5,488 nucleotides of DNA from Candidatus Uhrbacteria bacterium RIFOXYA2_FULL_40_9 (GTDB lineage: Bacteria > Patescibacteriota > Patescibacteriia > UBA9934 > GWF2-40-263), in NCBI GenBank assembly GCA_001791615.1, contig MGEY01000059.1:1-5488 (forward strand). Reading direction: 5' to 3'. Position 1 is the first letter of the stretch, and each line of letters begins with the position of its first letter. The notes beneath the pieces were generated by a model, which was not told the origin of the DNA, did no database searches, and worked only from the letters and a program-made list of their open reading frames with translations. This document shows, piece by piece, positions 1-5,062 of this stretch. The position numbers and the translations under genes are program-made.

Positions 1-160
1 CAGGTTTTGCGAACCCTTGTTCAATAAGCCAAGCAATTCTTCTAGTAATCACCATGGTTTTCCCTGTCCCTGCTCCGGCGATAATCATTAAAGGTCCTTC
101 CTTATGTGAAGTTGCTTCTTTTTGTTCTTGATTAAGCGTTGAAAGTAAATTGCTTTCCAT
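1..160 (-). CDS. UvrD/PcrA/Rep-type superfamily 1 DNA helicase, N-terminal fragment
   Basis: This is the first 53 codons of an ATP-dependent 3'-5' DNA helicase; the rest lies beyond the left edge. Residues 9-13 (LNQEQ) are the Q motif typical of the family's N-terminus, followed by KEA, and residues 28-35 (AGAGTGKT) are the Walker A loop that binds ATP phosphates, preceded by the usual hydrophobic strand (PLMII). The helix after it (VITRRIAWLIEQG) also fits the family. UvrD, PcrA and Rep cannot be separated from so short a piece, so no symbol is given. The start is uncertain. ATG at 160 has no ribosome binding site at normal distance and sits 9 nt below a perfect TATAAT. An in-frame TTG at 178 has a GAGGGG stretch just upstream and would add six residues. 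The family assignment is secure; the start is not. Confidence 0.9.
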   Translation of the reverse strand, partial: MESNLLSTLNQEQKEATSHKEGPLMIIAGAGTGKTMVITRRIAWLIEQGFAKP

Positions 161-169
161 AATGAACTT

Positions 170-198
170 ATTATACAAGGTCCCCTCTTTTCAAACAA
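170..198 (-). promoter_or_regulatory. Probable sigma-70-type promoter of the helicase gene
   Basis: On the minus strand a perfect -10 hexamer TATAAT (170-175) stands 17 bp from TTGTTT (193-198), which matches the first three positions of the -35 consensus. The -35 lies inside the T tract of the preceding terminator, so termination and re-initiation are packed together. Transcription would begin near 163-164, only 3-4 nt before the ATG at 160, predicting an essentially leaderless mRNA. The caveat is that the hexamer would be coding sequence if the TTG at 178 is the true start. Confidence 0.5.
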
Positions 199-221
199 AA
201 AACCCTTGCCTAAGGCAAGGG
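193..221 (-). terminator. Intrinsic terminator of the 713-residue gene
   Basis: Read on the minus strand, CCCTTGCC and GGCAAGGG form a perfect 8-bp stem (203-210 with 214-221) around the three-base loop TTA, followed by six T (197-202) and then GTTT. The stop codon TAG of the preceding gene (212-210) lies across the loop and first base of the second arm, so the upstream arm is coding sequence for the last residues. There is no matching T tract on the other strand, so it works in the minus direction only. Confidence 0.88.
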
Positions 222-2351
222 GGATAGACGCTGATAATACTGCTCTTGATGAACACAGTAAGCTTCCAACCTTTTCGCAAACATCTCGACAGGTTCATCG
301 CCATAGTACCAAGCAAGCAACTCCTGCTCAGTATATGAAGAAATGAATGCCTGCAATTCTTCTCCATGCAATCCAATACTCTCTTCGAAACTGAATGAAT
401 CGTACGATTCGCTCGCCATTTCTTTCCAAGGAGGACGATAGTCGCCATCCTCTTCATCAACCTCACATTCGTTTGCATAGGCGACTTCTCGTTCCAAAAC
501 TTCCAAAACAAGCATCATTTTTCTCCATAATTCGTTCCCAATCTTTTGCAAAAACGCCTGATATTCACTGTGGGAAAGATAACGATCTGCATCGCGCTCA
601 CTCCAAATTTCCGCAATCACTGTTGAAATCCAGTAGGCACGTACACGAGGTTCGCAGAGAATCGTTTGAACTTCTCCAGCTTCAAGACAAAGAAATGCAC
701 GAACAATAGAACGAATTTCATCAACACCTTCATCCCGCTCCGCACATTCCAAAAGCCATTTTTTCAATTCTTCAGGAGGAATCTTAGAAGCGTATTCATC
801 AACCACATGAACATCCAAAACAAATACCCCATCTTCACGAAACACTTGAAATACTTCATTAGTCAATTCAACGCTCCGCAAAAAAAGATCCAGATAAGGA
901 CGACGTTCACTTTGAGGAATTCGAGAAAGAGCTCGTGCAAGAAGACCGGAAGGCAAAACTTCACTGACAAGCATCTGACGATATTCACTCAAACTCACTT
1001 CAGACCAGACAATTGCCGCAAAAATTGTTTCGCGCAATTTTTCATTTTTGGGCAAATGTACTTGTGTGGAAAGCTCTAAATCAAGAGCCTCCCCCATAGC
1101 AAGTTGAAGGGCATCTTCTTCACTAATGGTCAACTGATCATGAGGAAGTGAGATAAACGCCCGAACATGCATGTAGACATCGATTTGACAATCCCATCCC
1201 CTTGCTTCCTCAACTCGTGTTCTTACGTACTGCAGGGATTGCTCTCGCGTCAACACAGAAACTTTTGGACACAAAAACTGAAAACGTGCTTCAAAACGGA
1301 TCATGACCTCATCAGTACTCGATGCCTGAAGATGCACAAGTGCTTCAACATATTCACTTGCAAGCAAATAGACTCGATCCACTGGCTTATCCAAACAAGC
1401 AAAAAGCATCTGTGTACTGAGCCATCCTTCTGCCATAGTATCTGGTCCATACCCAGCACCCCCATGTCTCTCAATCTCCAAAACATCTTTTGGCATTCCT
1501 TCCAAACGAATGGGAAGCTCACGAAATGCCTGAATTCTTTGCTCGCATGCTGAAAGCAGGGTTTCAATTCCTGTTAGCCACGTACGTATTTCTTGTTCGC
1601 TCTTCAAAGAAGGAAACCCAATCTTTTCCAAGGAAACTATATTTCTAAGCGGATTATGCAATGTGGGAAAGGTACGTACAACGGAAGTCAAAGGGAGATA
1701 TCTTCCACGATACCGAATCCCATTACGCTGATACAAATGTTCTGTACGTTCATTCAGTTCATTAATGCGTTCAAAAGCCGCCTGCTCTAACTTCACGAAA
1801 AAGAGAGCACTCGCAAACTGCCACAAGGAATCCCAGGATCCAAACTCAGGAATTGCTTGACCACGAAGGGCTTGTTGGAAAAAATGGGATTCCTTATTCT
1901 GAATCAGTAACTTAAGTGCTGCACCTGGTACTTTCATTCCAGGGCGCAAACCATGCACCTGAATAACCTGTTGTACGGCTTCTGTTACTTCATGCAAATA
2001 AGCTTCTGCTGCTTCTTGCATGCTGGTATAGCGCGAAACAAGTCCAACTTCAATCACTGAATCAATTTCAAGAAAAACTTGATAAACTTGATCTTCTGTA
2101 TGAAAAGGTAATTGGCGATCTTGAGCTACACGCATGGCGTAAAGATACAACCCACTACAAATATCATTAATCGCAGGATGACCTTCCCAACGCACAGAAT
2201 GACGATTTGTACATACTTCTGGACGCAAATGCAGTTCTTGTACCATGGCAAAAAAACCTTCAAAAGCTGTCGGAGACAAAACTTCTGGCAAAGCCTCTGG
2301 TGGCTTCTCGAGAACGAGAAGCACTGTATTGGAAAGAGCAAGAGGTTCCAT
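210..2351 (-). CDS. Uncharacterised 713-residue, probably cytoplasmic, largely helical protein
   Basis: I do not recognise this protein. It has no signal peptide, no convincing membrane helix, no Walker motif and no metal-binding cluster that I can see. Its eleven or so cysteines are scattered singly. The sequence reads as predominantly alpha-helical and acidic, with long Glu/Gln/Leu-rich stretches. A short very acidic patch (VDEEDGD, about residues 631-637) precedes a proline/tryptophan turn (YRPPWKEM), and the C-terminal 70 residues are rich in Tyr and Glu. The start is well supported: GGAGG (2364-2360) lies 8 nt before the ATG. It stands alone between two terminators, so it is probably monocistronic. 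No strong promoter is visible in the 105 bp leader; the best candidate (TTGTAG, 17 bp, AATATC) is poor. Two features support real coding: its length without stops and its ribosome binding site. The function is unknown, and remote homology would need a profile or structure search. Confidence 0.9.
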   Translation of the reverse strand: MEPLALSNTVLLVLEKPPEALPEVLSPTAFEGFFAMVQELHLRPEVCTNRHSVRWEGHPAINDICSGLYLYAMRVAQDRQLPFHTEDQVYQVFLEIDSVIEVGLVSRYTSMQEAAEAYLHEVTEAVQQVIQVHGLRPGMKVPGAALKLLIQNKESHFFQQALRGQAIPEFGSWDSLWQFASALFFVKLEQAAFERINELNERTEHLYQRNGIRYRGRYLPLTSVVRTFPTLHNPLRNIVSLEKIGFPSLKSEQEIRTWLTGIETLLSACEQRIQAFRELPIRLEGMPKDVLEIERHGGAGYGPDTMAEGWLSTQMLFACLDKPVDRVYLLASEYVEALVHLQASSTDEVMIRFEARFQFLCPKVSVLTREQSLQYVRTRVEEARGWDCQIDVYMHVRAFISLPHDQLTISEEDALQLAMGEALDLELSTQVHLPKNEKLRETIFAAIVWSEVSLSEYRQMLVSEVLPSGLLARALSRIPQSERRPYLDLFLRSVELTNEVFQVFREDGVFVLDVHVVDEYASKIPPEELKKWLLECAERDEGVDEIRSIVRAFLCLEAGEVQTILCEPRVRAYWISTVIAEIWSERDADRYLSHSEYQAFLQKIGNELWRKMMLVLEVLEREVAYANECEVDEEDGDYRPPWKEMASESYDSFSFEESIGLHGEELQAFISSYTEQELLAWYYGDEPVEMFAKRLEAYCVHQEQYYQRLSPLP
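2303..2322 (-). repeat. Perfect inverted repeat early in the 713-residue coding region
   Basis: GCTTCTCG and CGAGAAGC form a perfect 8-bp stem with a 4-nt loop (TTCT on the coding strand). It lies 29-48 nt into the coding sequence, over codons for residues 10-17. It has no T tract after it, so it is not a terminator. It may modulate early translation elongation or simply be a chance result of the codons used. Confidence 0.5.
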
Positions 2352-2456
2352 GTGAATTTCCTCCAGTGTGATGGGTTCAATCTCTTCAAGAATAAGGTGA
2401 TATTCTTAAAGAAAAGAAAACCTACAACACTTTTTCCTCAATAAACGAACAAAGAG

Positions 2457-2493
2457 AAAAAAACACCCGACCGGCTAACGTCACCGGCCGGGT
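2457..2493 (-). terminator. Intrinsic terminator of the 404-residue gene
   Basis: On the minus strand ACCCGGCCGG (2493-2484) pairs with CCGGTCGGGT (2474-2465), giving a 10-bp GC-rich stem with a single G-U pair and a loop of 7-9 nt. Seven consecutive T follow one G-T step later (2463-2457). It begins 18 bp after the TAA of the 404-residue gene. This is the strongest terminator in the window, and nothing resembling a T tract follows it on the plus strand. Confidence 0.95.
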
Positions 2494-2511
2494 CGCAATT
2501 CCCCGAAACTG

Positions 2512-3726
2512 TTATCGAAGAGCTCCAAGCAAATCTTCAAGCTCCCGCTTCTCAGCATCCTTCAAAGGCACCACAGTAGTGCCCTCTTCCTGCCGATCTG
2601 CAAGAATCTTCTTCCGAAGTATTTCTGTCTCAGTCAAACTCACAACAAGATAGTCTACTCCTCGATTAAGCAGTCCGCGCAATTCTTCAGCCCCATCTAC
2701 CTCATCAATCCCAAAGGGAACAAGAATCGCGGCAGAATGAGGACTTCCATCAAATTCCTCATTATGATATCGATCTTCCAAATCTACTTCCTTGACCATG
2801 CTCACATGACCATTGTGAACTTGACGCCGATCAAGCTCAAGACCAGTCTTGTGACGCTCCAGCCGCAAAATCGGACGAAGATCCTCTTCATTCATGACAA
2901 AAAGAGCAAGCAGAAGACGCTCACGCATGGTGACTCCATCCGGAGTTTCCCAATCAAGAAAATCTTCATAGTCAGGTCGGGTTCTGATATGCTCTGTCCA
3001 GCTAAGAAAAACGTCAGCCGCTGAATCAGGATTCTCTGCAAGTTCTTGCAGAAGGGCCAAAATGATGATCTCCAAATCTACAATCTGGACTGTTGCAGAG
3101 AACCAATCCCCGCGATCCCGAAGAATCTCCACGAGCTGATCAAGGGTCAAACCCCGATGCATCAGATCGGCCGCATGCTTATCATCTCCAAACTTGGCAA
3201 TGAAGTCCTCGAGGGCATTCCCCTGATCACGAACCGTCAAAGCCCCTTCACCCTTCTTTCCAATCACAGCCAGTTCTGTCGTCGCTTCATGCAAATGTTG
3301 TGTCGAAACCGTCAGGAAAGGAAGGATAGAAGCATCCTTGCTCACTTCCCAAAGAATTCGTGCCAAATGGCAATACAGATTCTGACTTCGAGTACTCTCT
3401 GTCTTCAGCAGGTCACTCAACAACTTGGCTGCCTCAGGATCCTTACTCATGAGCGGAATGTTCTTGTCTCCAAGAGCTGTAGAAAGCGTTTTTCGATCCT
3501 CAATCCATCGAGGATCAAAATTCGGAGCAAGCCCTACAAGAGAAGAAAGCTGAGCCGCAAGCATGCCAGGTTCAGTCTGCATAAACTCCACGATCTGTTC
3601 AGCTCCCATGGCGAGAAGCTGACGGGCATTAGAAATACGAGTATCCACCTGCCCCTGATCTCGAACCAGAGAACTAAACATGGCATGGAAATTCTGAAGC
3701 TGTGCAGTGAGAAAAGATTCCTTCAT
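2512..3726 (-). CDS. Uncharacterised 404-residue acidic soluble protein
   Basis: I do not recognise this protein. It has no signal peptide and no membrane helix, although one strongly hydrophobic stretch occurs mid-protein (VDLEIIILALLQELAE). The N-terminal 60 residues look like amphipathic helices (LQNFHAMFSSLV, ARQLLAMGAEQIVEFM). The middle is helical and charged. The last 75 residues contain predicted strand-like segments (AAILVPFGIDEV, DYLVVSLTETEI) and end in a charged helix (KRELEDLLGALR), so a small alpha/beta domain at the C-terminus is plausible. Only one cysteine is present. ATG is preceded by AGAGG (3739-3735) with 8 nt spacing, which fixes the start. It has its own promoter, a transcript-start hairpin and a strong terminator, so it is an independent single-gene unit. 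Its sampled GC (about 45-53%) is above that of the xse genes, which may reflect higher expression or a different origin. The function is unknown. Confidence 0.92.
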   Translation of the reverse strand: MKESFLTAQLQNFHAMFSSLVRDQGQVDTRISNARQLLAMGAEQIVEFMQTEPGMLAAQLSSLVGLAPNFDPRWIEDRKTLSTALGDKNIPLMSKDPEAAKLLSDLLKTESTRSQNLYCHLARILWEVSKDASILPFLTVSTQHLHEATTELAVIGKKGEGALTVRDQGNALEDFIAKFGDDKHAADLMHRGLTLDQLVEILRDRGDWFSATVQIVDLEIIILALLQELAENPDSAADVFLSWTEHIRTRPDYEDFLDWETPDGVTMRERLLLALFVMNEEDLRPILRLERHKTGLELDRRQVHNGHVSMVKEVDLEDRYHNEEFDGSPHSAAILVPFGIDEVDGAEELRGLLNRGVDYLVVSLTETEILRKKILADRQEEGTTVVPLKDAEKRELEDLLGALR

Positions 3727-3758
3727 GGCGTCAACCTCTTTTTGTTCGGGTTGTGAGG

Positions 3759-3792
3759 AACGTGTGTCACTTGAGACTCCAAGGACAACGTT
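3759..3792 (-). promoter_or_regulatory. Imperfect inverted repeat / 5'-end hairpin at the transcription start of the 404-residue gene
   Basis: On the minus strand the arms AACGT-TGTC-CTTG and CAAG-(T)-GACA-(C)-ACGTT pair over 13 Watson-Crick base pairs, interrupted only by two single-base bulges, around the 6-nt loop GAGTCT. The predicted +1 (about 3788-3789) falls in the outer arm. In RNA, about 10 bp would therefore form at the very 5' end, where such a stem can protect mRNA from decay. In DNA the same dyad would overlap the start site as an operator. The ribosome binding site lies some 20 nt downstream and is not sequestered. Hairpin versus operator cannot be decided from sequence. Confidence 0.6.
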
Positions 3793-3794
3793 TT

Positions 3795-3823
3795 ACCCTA
3801 CAGAAATTACTGATTTTTGTCAA
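3795..3823 (-). promoter_or_regulatory. Sigma-70-type promoter of the 404-residue gene
   Basis: A perfect -35 TTGACA (3823-3818) is followed after exactly 17 bp by TAGGGT (3800-3795), which keeps the conserved T, A and final T of a -10 hexamer. The -35 begins one base after the T tract of the terminator behind it. Predicted transcription starts near 3788, leaving a leader of about 62 nt. Confidence 0.75.
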
Positions 3824-3824
3824 T

Positions 3825-3852
3825 AAAAAAAGCCCCTGCTGTTGCAGAAGCT
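3825..3852 (-). terminator. Intrinsic terminator of the J-domain protein gene
   Basis: On the minus strand AGCTTCTGC (3852-3844) pairs with GCAGGGGCT (3839-3831) in a 9-bp stem containing two G-U pairs and closed by an AACA tetraloop. A run of T follows (3831-3825, the first of which closes the stem). It begins 6 bp after the TGA of the J-domain gene. An alternative outer pairing, AGCCCTG at the end of the coding sequence with CAGGGGCT, is possible but needs a bulge and a large loop. Confidence 0.85.
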
Positions 3853-3858
3853 CCAATT

Positions 3859-4398
3859 TCAGGGCTTTTCCTTCTTTTCGATCAAAAGAACAAAAAGATC
3901 TCCGGCCTCTCCTCCTAAATACCCAGGTTCTCCCAAATGTGCCATTCGTGCAAGACGATGTCCTACAGGAACAGACAAACAGATCTCTTGCGCTTCACGT
4001 CCATGCATCGCAGGAATCACCACCCACACACGTCCCCCATCTGTCAAAATCTTTGATGGAACTTCTCGTACTATCACTAAATGTTTTCCGGGTTTTGAAC
4101 TTGATTGTGCGGTTTCACGCAGTCGCTCACTTGTCCGAATCGCAGAAGGATGACGTTTGAACAAATCTGAAGGAGATCGAATAAGTTCTTGCTTTCCATC
4201 ATAAACACGTCGTCTTACAGGATGGGATAGAACCCCATAGGCTTCCACAATTTCTTGAAATCTCATCTGTGCTTCAGGATCGTGATTCCGATCAGGATGA
4301 TATTGCAAAGACAAAGCACGAAAGGCTTGTTTAAGCTCTTGAGGGGTCGCATTACGGCTCACCCCAAGAACCTCATAGAGAGTCTGGGGTGTGTCCAT
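3859..4398 (-). CDS. Minimal DnaJ-like co-chaperone: J domain plus one C-terminal beta domain
   Basis: This is a 179-residue J protein expected to stimulate the ATPase of a DnaK/Hsp70 partner in the cytoplasm. Residues 7-67 are a J domain (LYEVLGVSRNAT, QELKQAFRALSLQYHPDRN) with the catalytic HPD at 34-36 and the usual helix IVEAYGVLSHPVRRRVYD. Residues 68-105 form a polar linker that is not Gly/Phe-rich. Residues 106-174 resemble a single DnaJ/CbpA-type C-terminal substrate-binding domain, with VPVGHRLARMAHLGEPGY and the terminal AGDLFVLL matching the family's 'vPaG...GkG.p...GDL.v.v' pattern. There is no CxxCxGxG zinc-finger region. At 179 residues it is about half of DnaJ (about 375) or CbpA (about 305). 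The start is ATG 4398, 7 nt after a perfect AGGAGG. A longer frame opening with TTG at 4428 is excluded because that codon sits at the predicted transcription start. No dnaK or grpE is in view. Confidence 0.93.
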   Translation of the reverse strand: MDTPQTLYEVLGVSRNATPQELKQAFRALSLQYHPDRNHDPEAQMRFQEIVEAYGVLSHPVRRRVYDGKQELIRSPSDLFKRHPSAIRTSERLRETAQSSSKPGKHLVIVREVPSKILTDGGRVWVVIPAMHGREAQEICLSVPVGHRLARMAHLGEPGYLGGEAGDLFVLLIEKKEKP

Positions 4399-4405
4399 GG
4401 TTTGA

Positions 4406-4411
4406 CCTCCT
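4406..4411 (-). promoter_or_regulatory. Ribosome binding site that fixes the J-protein start
   Basis: A perfect AGGAGG stands 7 nt upstream of ATG 4398 on the minus strand. It decides in favour of this ATG over the in-frame TTG 30 nt upstream, which has no comparable site and lies at the predicted mRNA 5' end. Confidence 0.92.
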
Positions 4412-4431
4412 AGGAAAAGAACGAGCAAGGA

Positions 4432-4460
4432 AGCTTACGTGCTGAATAAAAAAATGTCAA
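4432..4460 (-). promoter_or_regulatory. Sigma-70-type promoter of the J-domain protein gene
   Basis: A perfect -35 TTGACA (4460-4455) and TAAGCT (4437-4432) are separated by exactly 17 bp, which includes seven T in a row. Predicted transcription begins near 4425, leaving a leader of about 27 nt with the AGGAGG near its 3' end. The -10 keeps only T, A and the final T of TATAAT, the same pattern as the next promoter downstream. I saw no CIRCE inverted repeat (TTAGCACTC/GAGTGCTAA) as might be expected for HrcA control of a heat-shock gene. Confidence 0.75.
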
Positions 4461-4461
4461 G

Positions 4462-4483
4462 ATTTCGTTCTTATTTCGTCCTT
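4462..4483 (-). repeat. Two tandem 11-bp direct repeats abutting the -35 of the J-protein promoter
   Basis: On the minus strand AAGGACGAAAT is followed at once by AAGAACGAAAT, identical but for one base. A further partial copy (AAAAT) precedes them at 4488-4484. The period of 11 bp is one helical turn, and the repeats end one base before TTGACA, placing them at about -36 to -58. The first copy overlaps the TAA of the upstream membrane-protein gene. The geometry resembles OmpR/PhoB-type activator sites; the sequence itself does not match a box I know. Confidence 0.55.
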
Positions 4484-4838
4484 ATTTTCCTTCTTGTGCA
4501 TGTTTTATCAAACTGTTTGTTCCTATGCTCACAAACCACAGCAATAAGGCAGCAAGAAGAGCAGGAATAAAACCTTCCACGACAAATCCATCCACTATTG
4601 TGCTCACGAGCCAAATCATTAAAGCATTTAAAATAAACGTAAACAATCCAAGGGTCATGATCGTTACGGGAAGAGTCAAAATGAAAAGAAGGGGTCTCAC
4701 AATCGCATTAACAAGACCAAGAACAAAGGCTGCAAGCAGAGCATATCCAAAACTTTCTACAGAAAAACCTGGAACAACAAGGGTAATTAACATCAATGCA
4801 ATAGCATTAATGATCCATCGAAAAATGATTGGCATCAT
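4482..4838 (-). CDS. YvlD/DUF360 ('phage holin family 4') integral membrane protein
   Basis: This is a 118-residue, very hydrophobic protein with four predicted membrane helices at about 5-22, 29-47, 57-82 and 90-111. The family signature is clear: RWIINAIAL near the N-terminus, VPGFSV at 22-27, GLVNAIVRPLLFILTLPVTIMTLG (41-64) with the conserved Asn, Arg-Pro, Leu-Pro and Thr-Leu-Gly, and a second DGFVVEGF loop (83-90). The 'holin' name is historical; most members are ordinary chromosomal envelope proteins of uncertain function (Bacillus YvlD is linked to envelope stress), and there is no phage context here. Its ATG overlaps the xseB stop as ATGA, and there is no ribosome binding site, so translation is probably coupled to xseB. 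A second ATG directly follows the first (start 4835), so the first Met may be dispensable. No terminator is visible after it, so some transcription may continue into the J-protein gene. Confidence 0.9.
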   Translation of the reverse strand: MMPIIFRWIINAIALMLITLVVPGFSVESFGYALLAAFVLGLVNAIVRPLLFILTLPVTIMTLGLFTFILNALMIWLVSTIVDGFVVEGFIPALLAALLLWFVSIGTNSLIKHAQEGK

Positions 4839-5053
4839 ACAGAAAGATCAAAAGTTTTTTTAATTTCTTTCACTTTATTTTCTACTTCAGATAATTTTTT
4901 TTGCAACGCTTGTGCGAGTGCTAATCCCTGTTCAAACTTCTGAAGTCCAACATCAAGATCAAGACTTTCTTGAGTTTCAAACCATTGAGTAATTTCTTCT
5001 AACTCTTTAAATGCTTTTGCGAATTCAAAGAAAGATTTCTTTTTTGAAGGCAT
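4835..5053 (-). CDS. xseB: Exonuclease VII small subunit XseB
   Basis: This 72-residue protein has the usual length for XseB. Several XseB subunits bind each XseA in exonuclease VII, which degrades single-stranded DNA into short oligonucleotides during repair. The two-helix family pattern is visible: FAKAFKELEEITQWFET (about 10-27), then LDLDVGLQKFEQGLALAQALQKKLSEVENKVKEI (about 31-64), matching 'LE.IV..LE.....LE.sL..fE.G..L...c...L..ae.kV'. A lysine-rich start (PSKKKS) precedes the first helix. It begins 9 bp after the xseA stop. No good Shine-Dalgarno precedes ATG 5053, so translation is likely coupled to xseA. The TGA stop overlaps the start of the next gene. Confidence 0.95.
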   Translation of the reverse strand: MPSKKKSFFEFAKAFKELEEITQWFETQESLDLDVGLQKFEQGLALAQALQKKLSEVENKVKEIKKTFDLSV

Positions 5054-5062
5054 AGAATATCA

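Noticed and set aside
2352..2456. A promoter for the 713-residue gene (TTGTAG, 17 bp, AATATC)
   Set aside because: Only three matches in each hexamer, which is no better than chance in an AT-rich leader. A promoter must exist here or transcription must read through, but I cannot place it.
3046..3756. A 236-codon plus-strand open frame
   Set aside because: It lies entirely antisense to the 404-residue gene, which has a promoter, ribosome binding site and terminator. Its translation is rich in Arg, Lys, Cys and Ser without family resemblance, as expected for a shadow frame.
3879..3895. Small inverted repeat TCTTTT/AAAAGA near the end of the J-protein gene
   Set aside because: Six AT-rich pairs within lysine/glutamate codons; expected by chance and not followed by a T tract.
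3753..4160. Plus-strand frames of 135 and 103 codons across the J-protein gene and its terminator
   Set aside because: They run antisense through a well-supported J-domain gene and its terminator, with no ribosome binding site or motif of their own.
4399..4428. N-terminal extension of the J protein from a TTG start
   Set aside because: The AGGAGG directly before ATG 4398 and the predicted transcription start near 4425 leave the TTG at or before the mRNA 5' end.
4421..4460. A CIRCE-type heat-shock operator before the J-protein gene
   Set aside because: AGCACG and CTCGTTC give a passing resemblance, but the two nine-base arms of the CIRCE inverted repeat are absent.
4482..4838. A phage or prophage remnant, suggested by the 'phage holin' family name
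   Set aside because: The DUF360/YvlD family is mostly chromosomal, and there is no lysin, structural phage gene, integrase or attachment repeat nearby. The gene is embedded in an xse operon.
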